Of a stretch of 41,317 nt of DNA, positions 1 to 8,071 are shown piece after piece. Source of the stretch: an uncultured Pelagibacteraceae bacterium (lineage in GTDB: Bacteria; Pseudomonadota; Alphaproteobacteria; Pelagibacterales; Pelagibacteraceae); assembly GCA_902540235.1 (NCBI GenBank), contig CACBLI010000011.1:1-41317 (forward strand). The letters are read 5' to 3'. The notes beneath the pieces were generated by a model. That model searched no databases. It saw only the letters and a list, made by a program, of their open reading frames with translations, and was not told the origin of the DNA. Made by a program: the position numbers and the translations under genes. The first letter of the stretch is position 1. Each line of letters begins with the position of its first letter.

Positions 1-804
1 ATTATTTATGAAGAGAATATAATCATGAATAGTTTATATAGATCAGCAGTAGACGTCGGAATACCAGATAGTATAATTGTTGAATTTGCAAGAATTTACG
101 GTTTTGAAATTGATTTTCAAAGAGATATTAGAAAAAAAGATATGTTTCAAATAATGTACGAGGTTTTTGAAAGTGAGGATGAGGAGATTGTAGAGAAAGG
201 TAATATTCTGTATGCTAATCTTAACGTACAGGGAGTTGATTATCCTTTATATTTTTTTAATAAAAAAAATTTAATAGGTCACTATGATGAAAGTGGCAAG
301 AGTATAGTAAAAACATTGATGAAAACTCCAATTAATGGTGCAAGATTATCCTCTCCATTTGGAATGAGAAAACATCCTATAGATGGATTTAATAAAATGC
401 ATAAGGGCACAGATTTCGCTGCACCAATGGGAACGCCAATTATGGCGTCAGGAGATGGCGTAATTGTAAAAGCAGGTTGGTGCGGTGGTGGAGGAAACTG
501 TGTAAAAATTAAACACAATTCGGTTTATCAAACTATTTATGCACATATGTCTAAATTTGCAAATAAAGTCAAAAGTGGAGTAAGAGTCAAACAGGGGCAA
601 ATTATCGGCTATGTTGGCTCTACTGGAAAGTCTACTGGTCCTCATCTACATTACGAGGTGATAGAAAATGGAAAAAAAATAAATTCTCAGACTCTAAAAT
701 TACCTTCAGGAAAAGTTTTGAAAGGTAATAATAGGAAGCTGTTTGAGACTGTGAAAATAAAATTAGACGTTTTAAAATCTGAAAAAATTATTGGGATAAA
801 TTAG
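1..804 (+). CDS. M23 family metallopeptidase (LytM-type), 5' end cut by window
   Basis: Zinc endopeptidase of the LytM/M23 family, expected to cut peptidoglycan cross-links in the periplasm or to activate other cell-wall hydrolases. The frame is open from base 1, so the ATG at 25 is probably internal and the N-terminus (signal or membrane anchor) lies outside the window. Counting from that ATG, an N-terminal part resembling the pre-domain of alphaproteobacterial M23 proteins is followed by the peptidase domain from about residue 105. It holds the HKGTD motif (metal-binding His and Asp) and the HLHYE motif near residue 209. The gene converges on the DUF4167 gene, stops six bases apart, with no clear terminator hairpin between them. 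Family call is firm; the substrate is inferred. Confidence 0.9.
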   Translation: MIYEENIIMNSLYRSAVDVGIPDSIIVEFARIYGFEIDFQRDIRKKDMFQIMYEVFESEDEEIVEKGNILYANLNVQGVDYPLYFFNKKNLIGHYDESGKSIVKTLMKTPINGARLSSPFGMRKHPIDGFNKMHKGTDFAAPMGTPIMASGDGVIVKAGWCGGGGNCVKIKHNSVYQTIYAHMSKFANKVKSGVRVKQGQIIGYVGSTGKSTGPHLHYEVIENGKKINSQTLKLPSGKVLKGNNRKLFETVKIKLDVLKSEKIIGIN

Positions 805-810
805 TTTAAT

Positions 811-1203
811 TTATGATACGCTTTTTCCAATAGACGTCTTATTATTATTTTCATCATTATCAGTTAGGTTTAATTTTTCACTTGAATTTGAAGGATTACT
901 TAATTTTGTTCTTTTTACTTCCTCCTGATCATTAAGAATTCTTTTAAAGTGATCAGCATGCTGAAAATAATTCTCTGACAAAATTTTATCGCCCGAAGAT
1001 AATGCCTCACGAGCTAAGTTATTATACTTATCATGAAGTTTTGAGGCATTATGATTATTTCTTCCAGGAGACTTCCTTTGAAAATTATTATTACTAGAAA
1101 AATTTGACCCAAATTTATTCTTATCGATAACATTGTTCTTATAATTTCTATCGTTTCTTCTAAAATTATTTCTTCTGTTATTATTATTTCTAAAAGTTAC
1201 CAT
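811..1203 (-). CDS. DUF4167 protein, Asn/Arg-rich N-terminus
   Basis: Small (130 aa) protein of the alphaproteobacterial DUF4167 family, function unknown. Residues 1-50 are a low-complexity, basic, Asn/Arg-rich stretch (repeated NNRR/RRN patterns), suggestive of nucleic-acid binding, which is inference only. Residues about 55-93 form the conserved domain, with a helix reading roughly HDKYNNLAREALSSGD followed by ENYFQHADHFKRIL. The C-terminal 35 residues are polar and probably disordered. It starts six bases after the prmC stop and is the last gene of the lysC-ispG-prfA-prmC operon. A DUF4167 gene directly after prmC is a usual alphaproteobacterial arrangement, which supports both calls. Confidence 0.85.
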   Translation of the reverse strand: MVTFRNNNNRRNNFRRNDRNYKNNVIDKNKFGSNFSSNNNFQRKSPGRNNHNASKLHDKYNNLAREALSSGDKILSENYFQHADHFKRILNDQEEVKRTKLSNPSNSSEKLNLTDNDENNNKTSIGKSVS

Positions 1204-1209
1204 GATGTA

Positions 1210-2055
1210 TTAGTTAGTTTTTGTGCTTATTATACACCTATCATTTTTTGCATAGTCTTTTATTACTCTGTTTATAACAAAACCCTTGTTTTGTAACAGC
1301 CGTGTTATTTTGTTTCTTTGATTATATGCAATTTCAAGAATCAATTTTCCGTTTCTCCTAAGAAGATTGGATGCTTTTTTAATTATATTTTGTGTTTTTA
1401 GTATTCCGTCTAATCCACCATCAAGAGCCTCTTTCGGCTCAAAACAATTAACATCCTTCTCCAAATATTTTAATTCATTAGTTTTTATATAAGGAGGATT
1501 AGAAATGATTAGATCATATTTTCCCAAACTAAAATTGTCAACATTTGTTTTAATAAATTTTACTCTATTTCCCACACCTAACTTCTTTGCGTTTAATTTA
1601 CTTAAGTTGATGGATTTACTATTAATATCTATTCCTTTTCCGTAAAAACCAGGCTTTTCTTTTAAAATTGATAATATTATACATCCAGAACCCACTCCAA
1701 CATCTAAGACGTTTGCATAATCTTTATTTTTAAAAATTTCTAAAGTTGCCTCAATTAAAGTTTCGGTATCAGGTCTTGGGATTAAAACACCTTCATCAAT
1801 AACAAATTCTGAATTCCAGAAATTTTTTTTTTTAATTAAATACGCTATAGGTTTTCCTGAAGATCTTTGATTAATAAGATTTTTAAATTTTTTTAAGTTT
1901 ATATCTTTTATTTGCTCATTAGAATTAAGTATTAAATATTTTCTTTTTTTCTTAAGCACCTCAGCTAATAAAATTTCACAATCAAGTTGAGAAGATTTAA
2001 TTAAATTTTTACTCAAAATTTTTTTTCCTGATTCAATTGCATCATTAATAATCAT
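1210..2055 (-). CDS. prmC: Peptide chain release factor N5-glutamine methyltransferase PrmC
   Basis: SAM-dependent methyltransferase (HemK family) that methylates the glutamine of the GGQ motif in release factors, improving translation termination. Length 281 aa is normal. The N-terminal helical domain spans about residues 1-75. The Rossmann domain shows the SAM loop DVGVGSG at 118-124 and the catalytic NPPY at 186-189, the hallmark of N5-glutamine methyltransferases. It lies four bases after prfA, which encodes its substrate RF1, so enzyme and target are co-transcribed. The start ATG at 2055 gives the expected N-terminus. Confidence 0.95.
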   Translation of the reverse strand: MIINDAIESGKKILSKNLIKSSQLDCEILLAEVLKKKRKYLILNSNEQIKDINLKKFKNLINQRSSGKPIAYLIKKKNFWNSEFVIDEGVLIPRPDTETLIEATLEIFKNKDYANVLDVGVGSGCIILSILKEKPGFYGKGIDINSKSINLSKLNAKKLGVGNRVKFIKTNVDNFSLGKYDLIISNPPYIKTNELKYLEKDVNCFEPKEALDGGLDGILKTQNIIKKASNLLRRNGKLILEIAYNQRNKITRLLQNKGFVINRVIKDYAKNDRCIISTKTN

Positions 2056-2059
2056 AATT

Positions 2060-3130
2060 TTATAAACTACTTAAACTCTCTTCTTGAGCTTGCAAGGTTA
2101 AGGATTCTATCATTTCGTCAAATATCTCTCCTGCCAAAAATTCTTCTAATTTATGAAGAGTTAAATTAATTCTATGATCTGTCACTCTACCTTGTGGAAA
2201 GTTATATGTTCTAATTCGCTCTGACCTATCACCTGATCCTATTTTACTCTTTCTATCTTTTGATCTCTCCTGATCAATCCTACTTCTCTCTAACTCATAA
2301 AGTCGTGACCGTAAAATTTTCATACCTTTAGCTTTATTTTTATGTTGTGATTTTTCATCTTGTTGAGACACTGATATACCTGAGGGTAAATGAGTAATTC
2401 TTACAGCACTATCTGTTGTATTTACAGATTGTCCACCAGGTCCGCCCGCTCTAAAAACATCTATTCTTAAATCTGAGTCATTTATTTTTAAATCAACTTC
2501 TTCTGCTTCAGGTAATACGGCTACTGTGGCTGCAGACGTATGAACCCTACCTTGTGTCTCAGTATCTGGAACTCGTTGAACCCTGTGAACTCCACTTTCA
2601 TACTTAAGAGTAGAATAAATATTAGGTCCTTTGATTGATGCTATGACCTCTTTTAACCCACCAGCTTCGCTTTTCGAAATAGAAATTAATTCTACATTCC
2701 ATTTTTTTTTATGACTAACTTTTTCATACATTTTAAAAAGATCAGATGCAAATAAACTTGCCTCAAGTCCTCCTGTACCAGCTCGAATTTCAATAATCGC
2801 ATTTTTTTTATCCGCCTCATCTTTAGGTAATAAGAATAATTTTAATTTTTTTTCATTTTTTTTATATTGACTTTCTAAGTCTCTTAATTCTGCTTCCGCC
2901 ATTTTTAGAAATTCTTTATCAGAATTTTGATCATTTAGAATTTTTTCTAATTCAGTTTTGTCTTTATCAAATGATAGATATTTTTTTGCGTCTATGATCA
3001 CTTCATTCAAATCTGAATACTCCTTTGATTTTTCAGCAAAAAGTTTTTTATCTATATTTACAGAAGATAAGTCTTTTTCTAATAATGAATGTTTACTTAT
3101 TAACTCCTCAATTGTTTTACGTGGTATCAT
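2060..3130 (-). CDS. prfA: Peptide chain release factor 1
   Basis: RF1 recognises UAA and UAG stop codons and triggers release of the finished protein. The 356-residue protein has the N-terminal coiled-coil domain, the stop-codon reading tripeptide of PxT type (PDT at 188-190, where E. coli has PAT; the following segment [18 protein letters not shown] is typical RF1), and the GGQ motif at 232-234 within [17 protein letters not shown]. Its glutamine is the target of PrmC encoded next. It starts one base after the ispG stop, so it is translated from the lysC-ispG transcript. Confidence 0.97.
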   Translation of the reverse strand: MIPRKTIEELISKHSLLEKDLSSVNIDKKLFAEKSKEYSDLNEVIIDAKKYLSFDKDKTELEKILNDQNSDKEFLKMAEAELRDLESQYKKNEKKLKLFLLPKDEADKKNAIIEIRAGTGGLEASLFASDLFKMYEKVSHKKKWNVELISISKSEAGGLKEVIASIKGPNIYSTLKYESGVHRVQRVPDTETQGRVHTSAATVAVLPEAEEVDLKINDSDLRIDVFRAGGPGGQSVNTTDSAVRITHLPSGISVSQQDEKSQHKNKAKGMKILRSRLYELERSRIDQERSKDRKSKIGSGDRSERIRTYNFPQGRVTDHRINLTLHKLEEFLAGEIFDEMIESLTLQAQEESLSSL

Positions 3131-3131
3131 C

Positions 3132-4229
3132 TTAATTACTCTCTAATTCTAGGGCTTTCTTTTCAACTTCACTTACAACTTTTTCAATCATATCATTTGT
3201 TAAAACTTTTTCTGATTGTACGCCCGATAAATAAAGCATGTTGTTTCCTTTTTTACCGCCGGTAATACCTACATCTGTCATAGCTGCTTCTCCAGGACCG
3301 TTAACAACACATCCAATAACTGATAGTGTAATTGGAGTTTTTATGTGTGAGAGGCGTTTTTCTAAAATTTTTACAGTTTCTATTACCTCAAAACCTTGTC
3401 TTGCACATGAAGGACAGGAAATTATTTTTACTCCTCTTTGTCTTAAATTTAGAGATTTTAATATTTCATTTCCAATTTGTACCTCTTTTACTGGATCATC
3501 TGACAAAGAGATTCTAATTGTATCACCTATACCTTCTAAAAGTAATGTTCCCAATCCAATTGAAGATTTTACACTACCTGATACAAAACCCCCTGCCTCT
3601 GTAATTCCTAAATGCAAAGGGTAATCAGTAACATTTGACAGTTGACGGTATGCCTCTATTGATAAAAAGACATCAGATGATTTGACACTGATTTTTAAAT
3701 TATCAAAATTTTCATTCTCTAAAATTTTAATGTTTCTTAATGCGCTTTCAACTAATGCCTCTGGACAAGGTTCCCTAAATTTTTCTAAAATGTCTTTTTC
3801 TAAAGATCCTGCATTTACGCCAACCCTAATGGAGCAATTATTATTGCGTGCTGCTTTTACAACTTCTTTAATTTTATTTACACTTCCTATGTTACCTGGG
3901 TTGATTCTTAAACAACTTGCTCCATTCTCAGCAGCCTCAATAGCTCTTTTATAATGAAAGTGAATATCAGCGACAATAGGTATATCTACATGTTTTACAA
4001 TTTCTTTTAGAGCTTTAGTTGATAATTCATCAGGGCAGGAAACTCGTACTATATCAGCACCCTCCATTTGAATTTTGTTTATTTGTTTTACAGTTGCCTC
4101 CACATCGGTTGTTAAAGTATTGGTCATAGATTGAACTGATATAGGATTATTTCCTCCAACCTTTATTGGACCGACATTTATTTCTTTTGTTTTTCTTCTT
4201 TTAATGTCTCTAAAAGGTCTAATGCTCAT
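3132..4229 (-). CDS. ispG: 4-hydroxy-3-methylbut-2-enyl diphosphate synthase (flavodoxin)
   Basis: IspG (GcpE) converts MEcPP to HMBPP in the non-mevalonate isoprenoid pathway, using a [4Fe-4S] cluster. The 365-residue protein has a TIM-barrel half and the C-terminal cluster domain with C272 and C275 ([10 protein letters not shown]) and C307 plus E314 ([10 protein letters not shown]), the complete ligand set. It overlaps the lysC stop by four bases (ATGA), indicating translational coupling. In many alphaproteobacteria ptsP sits between lysC and prfA; here ispG takes that place, a rearrangement rather than a functional link to lysine synthesis. Confidence 0.96.
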   Translation of the reverse strand: MSIRPFRDIKRRKTKEINVGPIKVGGNNPISVQSMTNTLTTDVEATVKQINKIQMEGADIVRVSCPDELSTKALKEIVKHVDIPIVADIHFHYKRAIEAAENGASCLRINPGNIGSVNKIKEVVKAARNNNCSIRVGVNAGSLEKDILEKFREPCPEALVESALRNIKILENENFDNLKISVKSSDVFLSIEAYRQLSNVTDYPLHLGITEAGGFVSGSVKSSIGLGTLLLEGIGDTIRISLSDDPVKEVQIGNEILKSLNLRQRGVKIISCPSCARQGFEVIETVKILEKRLSHIKTPITLSVIGCVVNGPGEAAMTDVGITGGKKGNNMLYLSGVQSEKVLTNDMIEKVVSEVEKKALELESN

Positions 4230-5446
4230 TTATTACCATCTAATCTAAATTCTTTATGTAAAGCAATTAATGCTTTTTTGGTATCTTTATTATCTATCAA
4301 AACTGAGATTTTTATCTCAGATGTAGAGATAACTTGAATATTTATTCTTTTATTAGCTAATGCTTGAAACATTCTAAAAGTAACACCAGGAGTAGTAATC
4401 ATACCAACACCAATGATAGAAATTTTAGAGACATCTTTTTTTAGTAATAATTTTCTAAAATTTATATTACTATTTTCCTTCAATATTTTTTTTGTTTTGT
4501 TCAAATCTTCTGTTTTAATCGTAAATGTTAGATCTGTTTCTTTGCCATTTGCGGAAATATTTTGAACAACCATATCAACATTAATTGAATTTTTTGATAA
4601 TGGTTTAAAAATAGAGGCTGCCACACCAGGCTTATCTTTTACTCCAATAAGTGAAACTTTTGAGTCATTTTGGGTAGTGGAAATCCCAGTAACAATTTTA
4701 TTATTAATTATGTTTGATCTTTTAGTTATAATTGTTCCAGACTTTTTTACAAAAGACGATCTTACCTCGATATCAATTCTGTTTAGTCTAGCATCTTGAA
4801 TTGAAACTGGTTGCATTACTTTAGCACCTAAGGAAGCCATTTCCAACATTTCCTCATATGATATCACTTTAATTTTTTTTGCTTTTATAAGTTTGTTTGG
4901 ATCTGTTGTATATATGCCTTCAACATCTGTATAAATTATACACTTTTCAGCCTTAAAAAATTTAGCAATCATTATTGCACTAGCATCAGACCCTCCTCTT
5001 CCAATAGTAGTAATTCTATTGTTATTGTTAATACCTTGAAAGCCTGTAATAATTGGTATTCCACCCTCTTTGAGATATTTCAAAATTTTATTTCTATTAA
5101 CTTTATTTATTCTTGAATTCTTATGAACACCATTAGTGATGATTGGAATTTGCCAAGATAACCAAGATCTCGATTTATAACCTCTATCAATCAATCTACC
5201 TGCTATCAAAGAACAGGACATTTGCTCCCCAGATGAAACTAAAACGTCATATTCTGACTCTGAAAAATTAGTGCTAATTTCTACGGATTTCTTTATCAAC
5301 TCATTTGTCACACCACTCATTGCAGATGAGACAACTATGACATTATATTTTTTTTTTTTATAGCTAGCGATTATTTCAGTAACTTTTTTGATCTTTTTTA
5401 TGGTTCCGACTGAGGTTCCTCCAAATTTTAAAACTACAATTTTCAT
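4226..5446 (-). CDS. lysC: Aspartate kinase
   Basis: Phosphorylates aspartate as the entry step to lysine, threonine, methionine and diaminopimelate. The 406-residue protein begins with the kinase signature KFGGTS at 7-12 and carries two C-terminal ACT domains (from about residue 265), the usual place for feedback inhibition by lysine and/or threonine. A run of twelve A (coding sense; bases 5348-5359) encodes four consecutive lysines near residue 33 and is a possible slippage site. It is the first gene of the lysC-ispG-prfA-prmC-DUF4167 operon and is divergent from ubiG, an alphaproteobacterial arrangement. No lysine riboswitch fits in the 64-base gap. Confidence 0.96.
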   Translation of the reverse strand: MKIVVLKFGGTSVGTIKKIKKVTEIIASYKKKKYNVIVVSSAMSGVTNELIKKSVEISTNFSESEYDVLVSSGEQMSCSLIAGRLIDRGYKSRSWLSWQIPIITNGVHKNSRINKVNRNKILKYLKEGGIPIITGFQGINNNNRITTIGRGGSDASAIMIAKFFKAEKCIIYTDVEGIYTTDPNKLIKAKKIKVISYEEMLEMASLGAKVMQPVSIQDARLNRIDIEVRSSFVKKSGTIITKRSNIINNKIVTGISTTQNDSKVSLIGVKDKPGVAASIFKPLSKNSINVDMVVQNISANGKETDLTFTIKTEDLNKTKKILKENSNINFRKLLLKKDVSKISIIGVGMITTPGVTFRMFQALANKRINIQVISTSEIKISVLIDNKDTKKALIALHKEFRLDGNK

Positions 5447-5475
5447 GCTAAATTATGTTAAATTAAAAAATATTG

Positions 5476-5503
5476 AATAAATACATGTTGAATATAAAGT
5501 CAA
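5476..5503 (-). promoter_or_regulatory. Candidate sigma-70 promoter for the lysC operon
   Basis: On the minus strand a -35 hexamer TTGACT (5503-5498) is followed after 16 bases by TTTATT (5481-5476), 30-35 bases before the lysC start. The -35 matches consensus at five of six positions, the -10 at four. The surroundings are extremely AT-rich, so the -10 alone carries little weight. Confidence 0.35.
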
Positions 5504-5510
5504 CTAACTA

Positions 5511-6239
5511 ATGAAAAATAACACAATTAATAAAAAAGAAATAGAAAAATTTTCAAAAATTGCTGAAGAATGGTGGGATCCACATGGTAAATTTAAACCA
5601 TTACACAAATTTAACCCTATAAGAATTTCATATATTAAGGAAAGTATAATTAATTCATTTGAACTTAAGAAAAAAGCAAAACCTTTAGAAAAAGTAAAAA
5701 TTTTAGATGTAGGCTGTGGTGGTGGTTTATTATCTGAACCTATGAGTAGATTAGGTGCTGAAGTAATAGGTATTGATGCTTCAGATAAAAATATTGAAAT
5801 TGCTAAATTTCATGCAAAAAAAGATGATTTAAATATAAAATACCTTTGTGCATCCCCTGAAAAACTAGATACAAGTGTAAAGTTCGATGTAATTTTGAAC
5901 ATGGAGATAGTAGAACATGTTAAAGATGTAGATTTTTTTTTGCAATCGTGCTCAAAACTTTTAAGAAAAAACGGGATTATGTTTGTTGCAACAATCAATA
6001 GAACTTTAAAATCATATTTCTTTGCGATAATAGGAGCTGAATATATTCTGCGTTGGCTTCCTATTGGGACACATGAATGGGACAAATTTGTAAAACCCTC
6101 TGAATTAGTAAAAATATTAAAAAAATATGATTTAAAATCAGACTCTTTAGATGGTATGAAATTTAATTTACTTAAAGATGAATGGAAAGTAAGTAAAGAC
6201 AAATCTGTCAATTACATTGGAAGATTTATAAAAAATTAA
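5511..6239 (+). CDS. ubiG: Ubiquinone biosynthesis O-methyltransferase
   Basis: SAM-dependent methyltransferase that performs the O-methylation steps of ubiquinone synthesis. The 242-residue protein has the N-terminal family signature (KFSKIAEEWWDPHGKFKPLH, about 13-32), the SAM-binding loop DVGCGGG at 66-72 and the acidic residue of motif II in IGID. The segment around GTHEWDKFVKPSEL near residue 185 is typical of UbiG. It is divergent from lysC and its stop overlaps the end of the convergent DUF1178 gene by four bases. Confidence 0.95.
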   Translation: MKNNTINKKEIEKFSKIAEEWWDPHGKFKPLHKFNPIRISYIKESIINSFELKKKAKPLEKVKILDVGCGGGLLSEPMSRLGAEVIGIDASDKNIEIAKFHAKKDDLNIKYLCASPEKLDTSVKFDVILNMEIVEHVKDVDFFLQSCSKLLRKNGIMFVATINRTLKSYFFAIIGAEYILRWLPIGTHEWDKFVKPSELVKILKKYDLKSDSLDGMKFNLLKDEWKVSKDKSVNYIGRFIKN

Positions 6240-6664
6240 TTATTTTTATCATCAAACCAAGGTATAGATTGAGTTTCAATTCCTTCCTCTTTTAGTTCTG
6301 TTATATCCTTCTTAGATGCCTTTCCAAAAATCCCTTTATTTCTTTTTCTTTTATTATAATGAATGCTTCTTGCTTCATAAGCAAAATTACTCCCCACATA
6401 ATCAAAGTTTTTTTTAATAAAATTTTGGTATTCTTTAATTGTTTTTTTTATACTCAAATTATTTTTTTTTGAGAGAAATTCTTGTTGAGCTTTATCTCTA
6501 TTTAATACGTTTGGTCTCATTAGTGATTTTTCAATCTGGAGAGAATTACATTTGTGGCAATTTAGTAATCTCTTTTTTTTTAATCTTTCAAATTCTTTAG
6601 ATGATGCAAACCAACTATCAAAAACTAAATTACAATCATTACAAGTTAATTGATATTTTATCAT
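6236..6664 (-). CDS. DUF1178 family protein with zinc-ribbon-like N-terminus
   Basis: Protein of 142 aa matching the alphaproteobacterial DUF1178 family, function unknown. Its N-terminus holds two CxxC pairs (CNDC at 8-11 and CHKC at 36-39), arranged as a zinc ribbon. The middle is basic and low in complexity; the C-terminus ends near a GIETQSIPWFD-type segment usual for the family. It lies downstream of argJ on the same strand after a 40-base gap and may share its transcript. No function is claimed. Confidence 0.8.
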   Translation of the reverse strand: MIKYQLTCNDCNLVFDSWFASSKEFERLKKKRLLNCHKCNSLQIEKSLMRPNVLNRDKAQQEFLSKKNNLSIKKTIKEYQNFIKKNFDYVGSNFAYEARSIHYNKRKRNKGIFGKASKKDITELKEEGIETQSIPWFDDKNN

Positions 6665-6704
6665 AATTTTTATTTAATCATTATCACTTAAATTTCAATA
6701 TGAA

Positions 6705-8006
6705 TTAGCTTCTATAGTCTGCATTTATTTCAATATATTTTTTAGTAAGATCCATAGTGTATACTGTAAATGTTTTCTTACCAGCAGCAATATCAATTTC
6801 AATATCGATTGCATAATTTTTCATATATTCTTTTACAATACTTTCCTCATACTTTTCATACAACTTACCATTACTAACAATTTTTAGATCTCCAAATTTT
6901 ATAGATAATTTTTGAACATTAAATTCTATTCCAGCTTTCCCAATAGCCATAACTATTCTTCCCCAATTTGGATCTTCACCTGCTAAAGCTGTTTTAACTA
7001 ATTTTGAATTAGCAATTGAAAAACCAATCTTTTTTGCATCTTCCTCTGATTTAGAATTTCTGACTTTTATCGTTACAAATTTAGATGCTCCTTCTCCATC
7101 TGAAACAATTCTTTTTGCTAAATTTAGTAAAACTTTGTTAAGAGAAATATCAAATTCATTTAATTTTTTATCAGTGAAATTTAAGATTTTTTGATTATTA
7201 GCTTTACCTGTTGAAAAAATTGTTATCATATCATTAGTGCTTGTGTCACCATCACAACTTATAGCATTAAAAGTATTCGTGACATTTTTTTTAAGTAATT
7301 TTTTCAAAATTTCATTTGAGAGTTTTGCGTCAGTGAATATATATCCTAAAGTTGTAGCCATGTTAGGCTTTATCATTCCAGAACCTTTTGCAATACCATA
7401 AATCTTAACTCTAGTATTACCAATTTTACATTCCTCCATAGCTAGCTTTGGTTTTGTATCTGTGGTCATTATACCAAGTGCTGCTTTTGTCCATACATAC
7501 TTATTTTGTGTATATTTAATTTGTTCTACTAGATTTGGTAAACTTTTTTTAATAATCTCAAATGGAAAAGTTTCACCTATTGTGCCTGTGCAGCCAAAAA
7601 TAATGTTGCGAGAATTTATTTTTTCAGGGTTGTTATCATCGTTTTTTTGTTTTTCAGTCAATTTGAAAGAAACTAAATCTGCTATCTTTTGCATTGACTG
7701 ATATCCTTTAATTCCAGTAAAGGTATTCGCATTTCTAGTATTCACAATAAGAGAATATATTTTTTTTGTTTTTTGACTCAAATTCCATTTAATGTTTTCA
7801 GATATTATTTTTGACTGAGTGTATAAGGATGCAAAATTTGCTCCATCTCTAAAATAGAACATTACTAGATCGTCTCTTGGATTATTATATAAATTTGCAG
7901 AAATTGTGGATATGGCTACTCCGTCTAGATGATCAAGATTCTGGTAATCACCCATCTTGGTGTTATTTTGTTGAGAAGATAAAAAGTTTTTAAAATTTAT
8001 TCCCAT
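6705..8006 (-). CDS. argJ: Bifunctional glutamate N-acetyltransferase / ornithine acetyltransferase
   Basis: ArgJ moves the acetyl group from N-acetylornithine to glutamate (and in bifunctional forms also uses acetyl-CoA), making arginine synthesis cyclic. The 433-residue precursor is expected to cut itself into two chains just before T218 within KPNMATTLG, with T218 as the nucleophile. The substrate-binding segment AGEDPNWGRIVMAIGKAG is intact. argJ next to and divergent from secA is a common alphaproteobacterial order. Other arginine genes (argD, argF) lie 12 kb away. Mono- or bifunctionality cannot be told from sequence alone. Confidence 0.95.
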   Translation of the reverse strand: MGINFKNFLSSQQNNTKMGDYQNLDHLDGVAISTISANLYNNPRDDLVMFYFRDGANFASLYTQSKIISENIKWNLSQKTKKIYSLIVNTRNANTFTGIKGYQSMQKIADLVSFKLTEKQKNDDNNPEKINSRNIIFGCTGTIGETFPFEIIKKSLPNLVEQIKYTQNKYVWTKAALGIMTTDTKPKLAMEECKIGNTRVKIYGIAKGSGMIKPNMATTLGYIFTDAKLSNEILKKLLKKNVTNTFNAISCDGDTSTNDMITIFSTGKANNQKILNFTDKKLNEFDISLNKVLLNLAKRIVSDGEGASKFVTIKVRNSKSEEDAKKIGFSIANSKLVKTALAGEDPNWGRIVMAIGKAGIEFNVQKLSIKFGDLKIVSNGKLYEKYEESIVKEYMKNYAIDIEIDIAAGKKTFTVYTMDLTKKYIEINADYRS

Positions 8007-8052
8007 TGTGTTTAAAATATTAATTTAATAATTATATAACTATTTAATATAG

Positions 8053-8058
8053 TATAAT
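8053..8058 (+). promoter_or_regulatory. Candidate -10 element for secA
   Basis: A perfect TATAAT ends 13 bases before the secA ATG, implying a very short leader. No good -35 hexamer is seen 16-18 bases upstream. In DNA this AT-rich the match may be chance. Confidence 0.3.
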
Positions 8059-8071
8059 AAATCAAAAACTA

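Noticed and set aside
811..1203. Asn/Arg-rich N-terminus of the DUF4167 protein as a tandem repeat or CRISPR-like element
   Set aside because: It is coding low complexity with no regular unit length or spacer.
3238..3624. Plus-strand frame of 128 codons
   Set aside because: Antisense shadow of the ispG C-terminal region.
5447..5510. Lysine riboswitch upstream of lysC
   Set aside because: The gap is 64 bases and A/T-rich; the known aptamer is far larger.
5810..6211. Minus-strand frame of 133 codons
   Set aside because: Fully inside ubiG on the opposite strand; no domain pattern.
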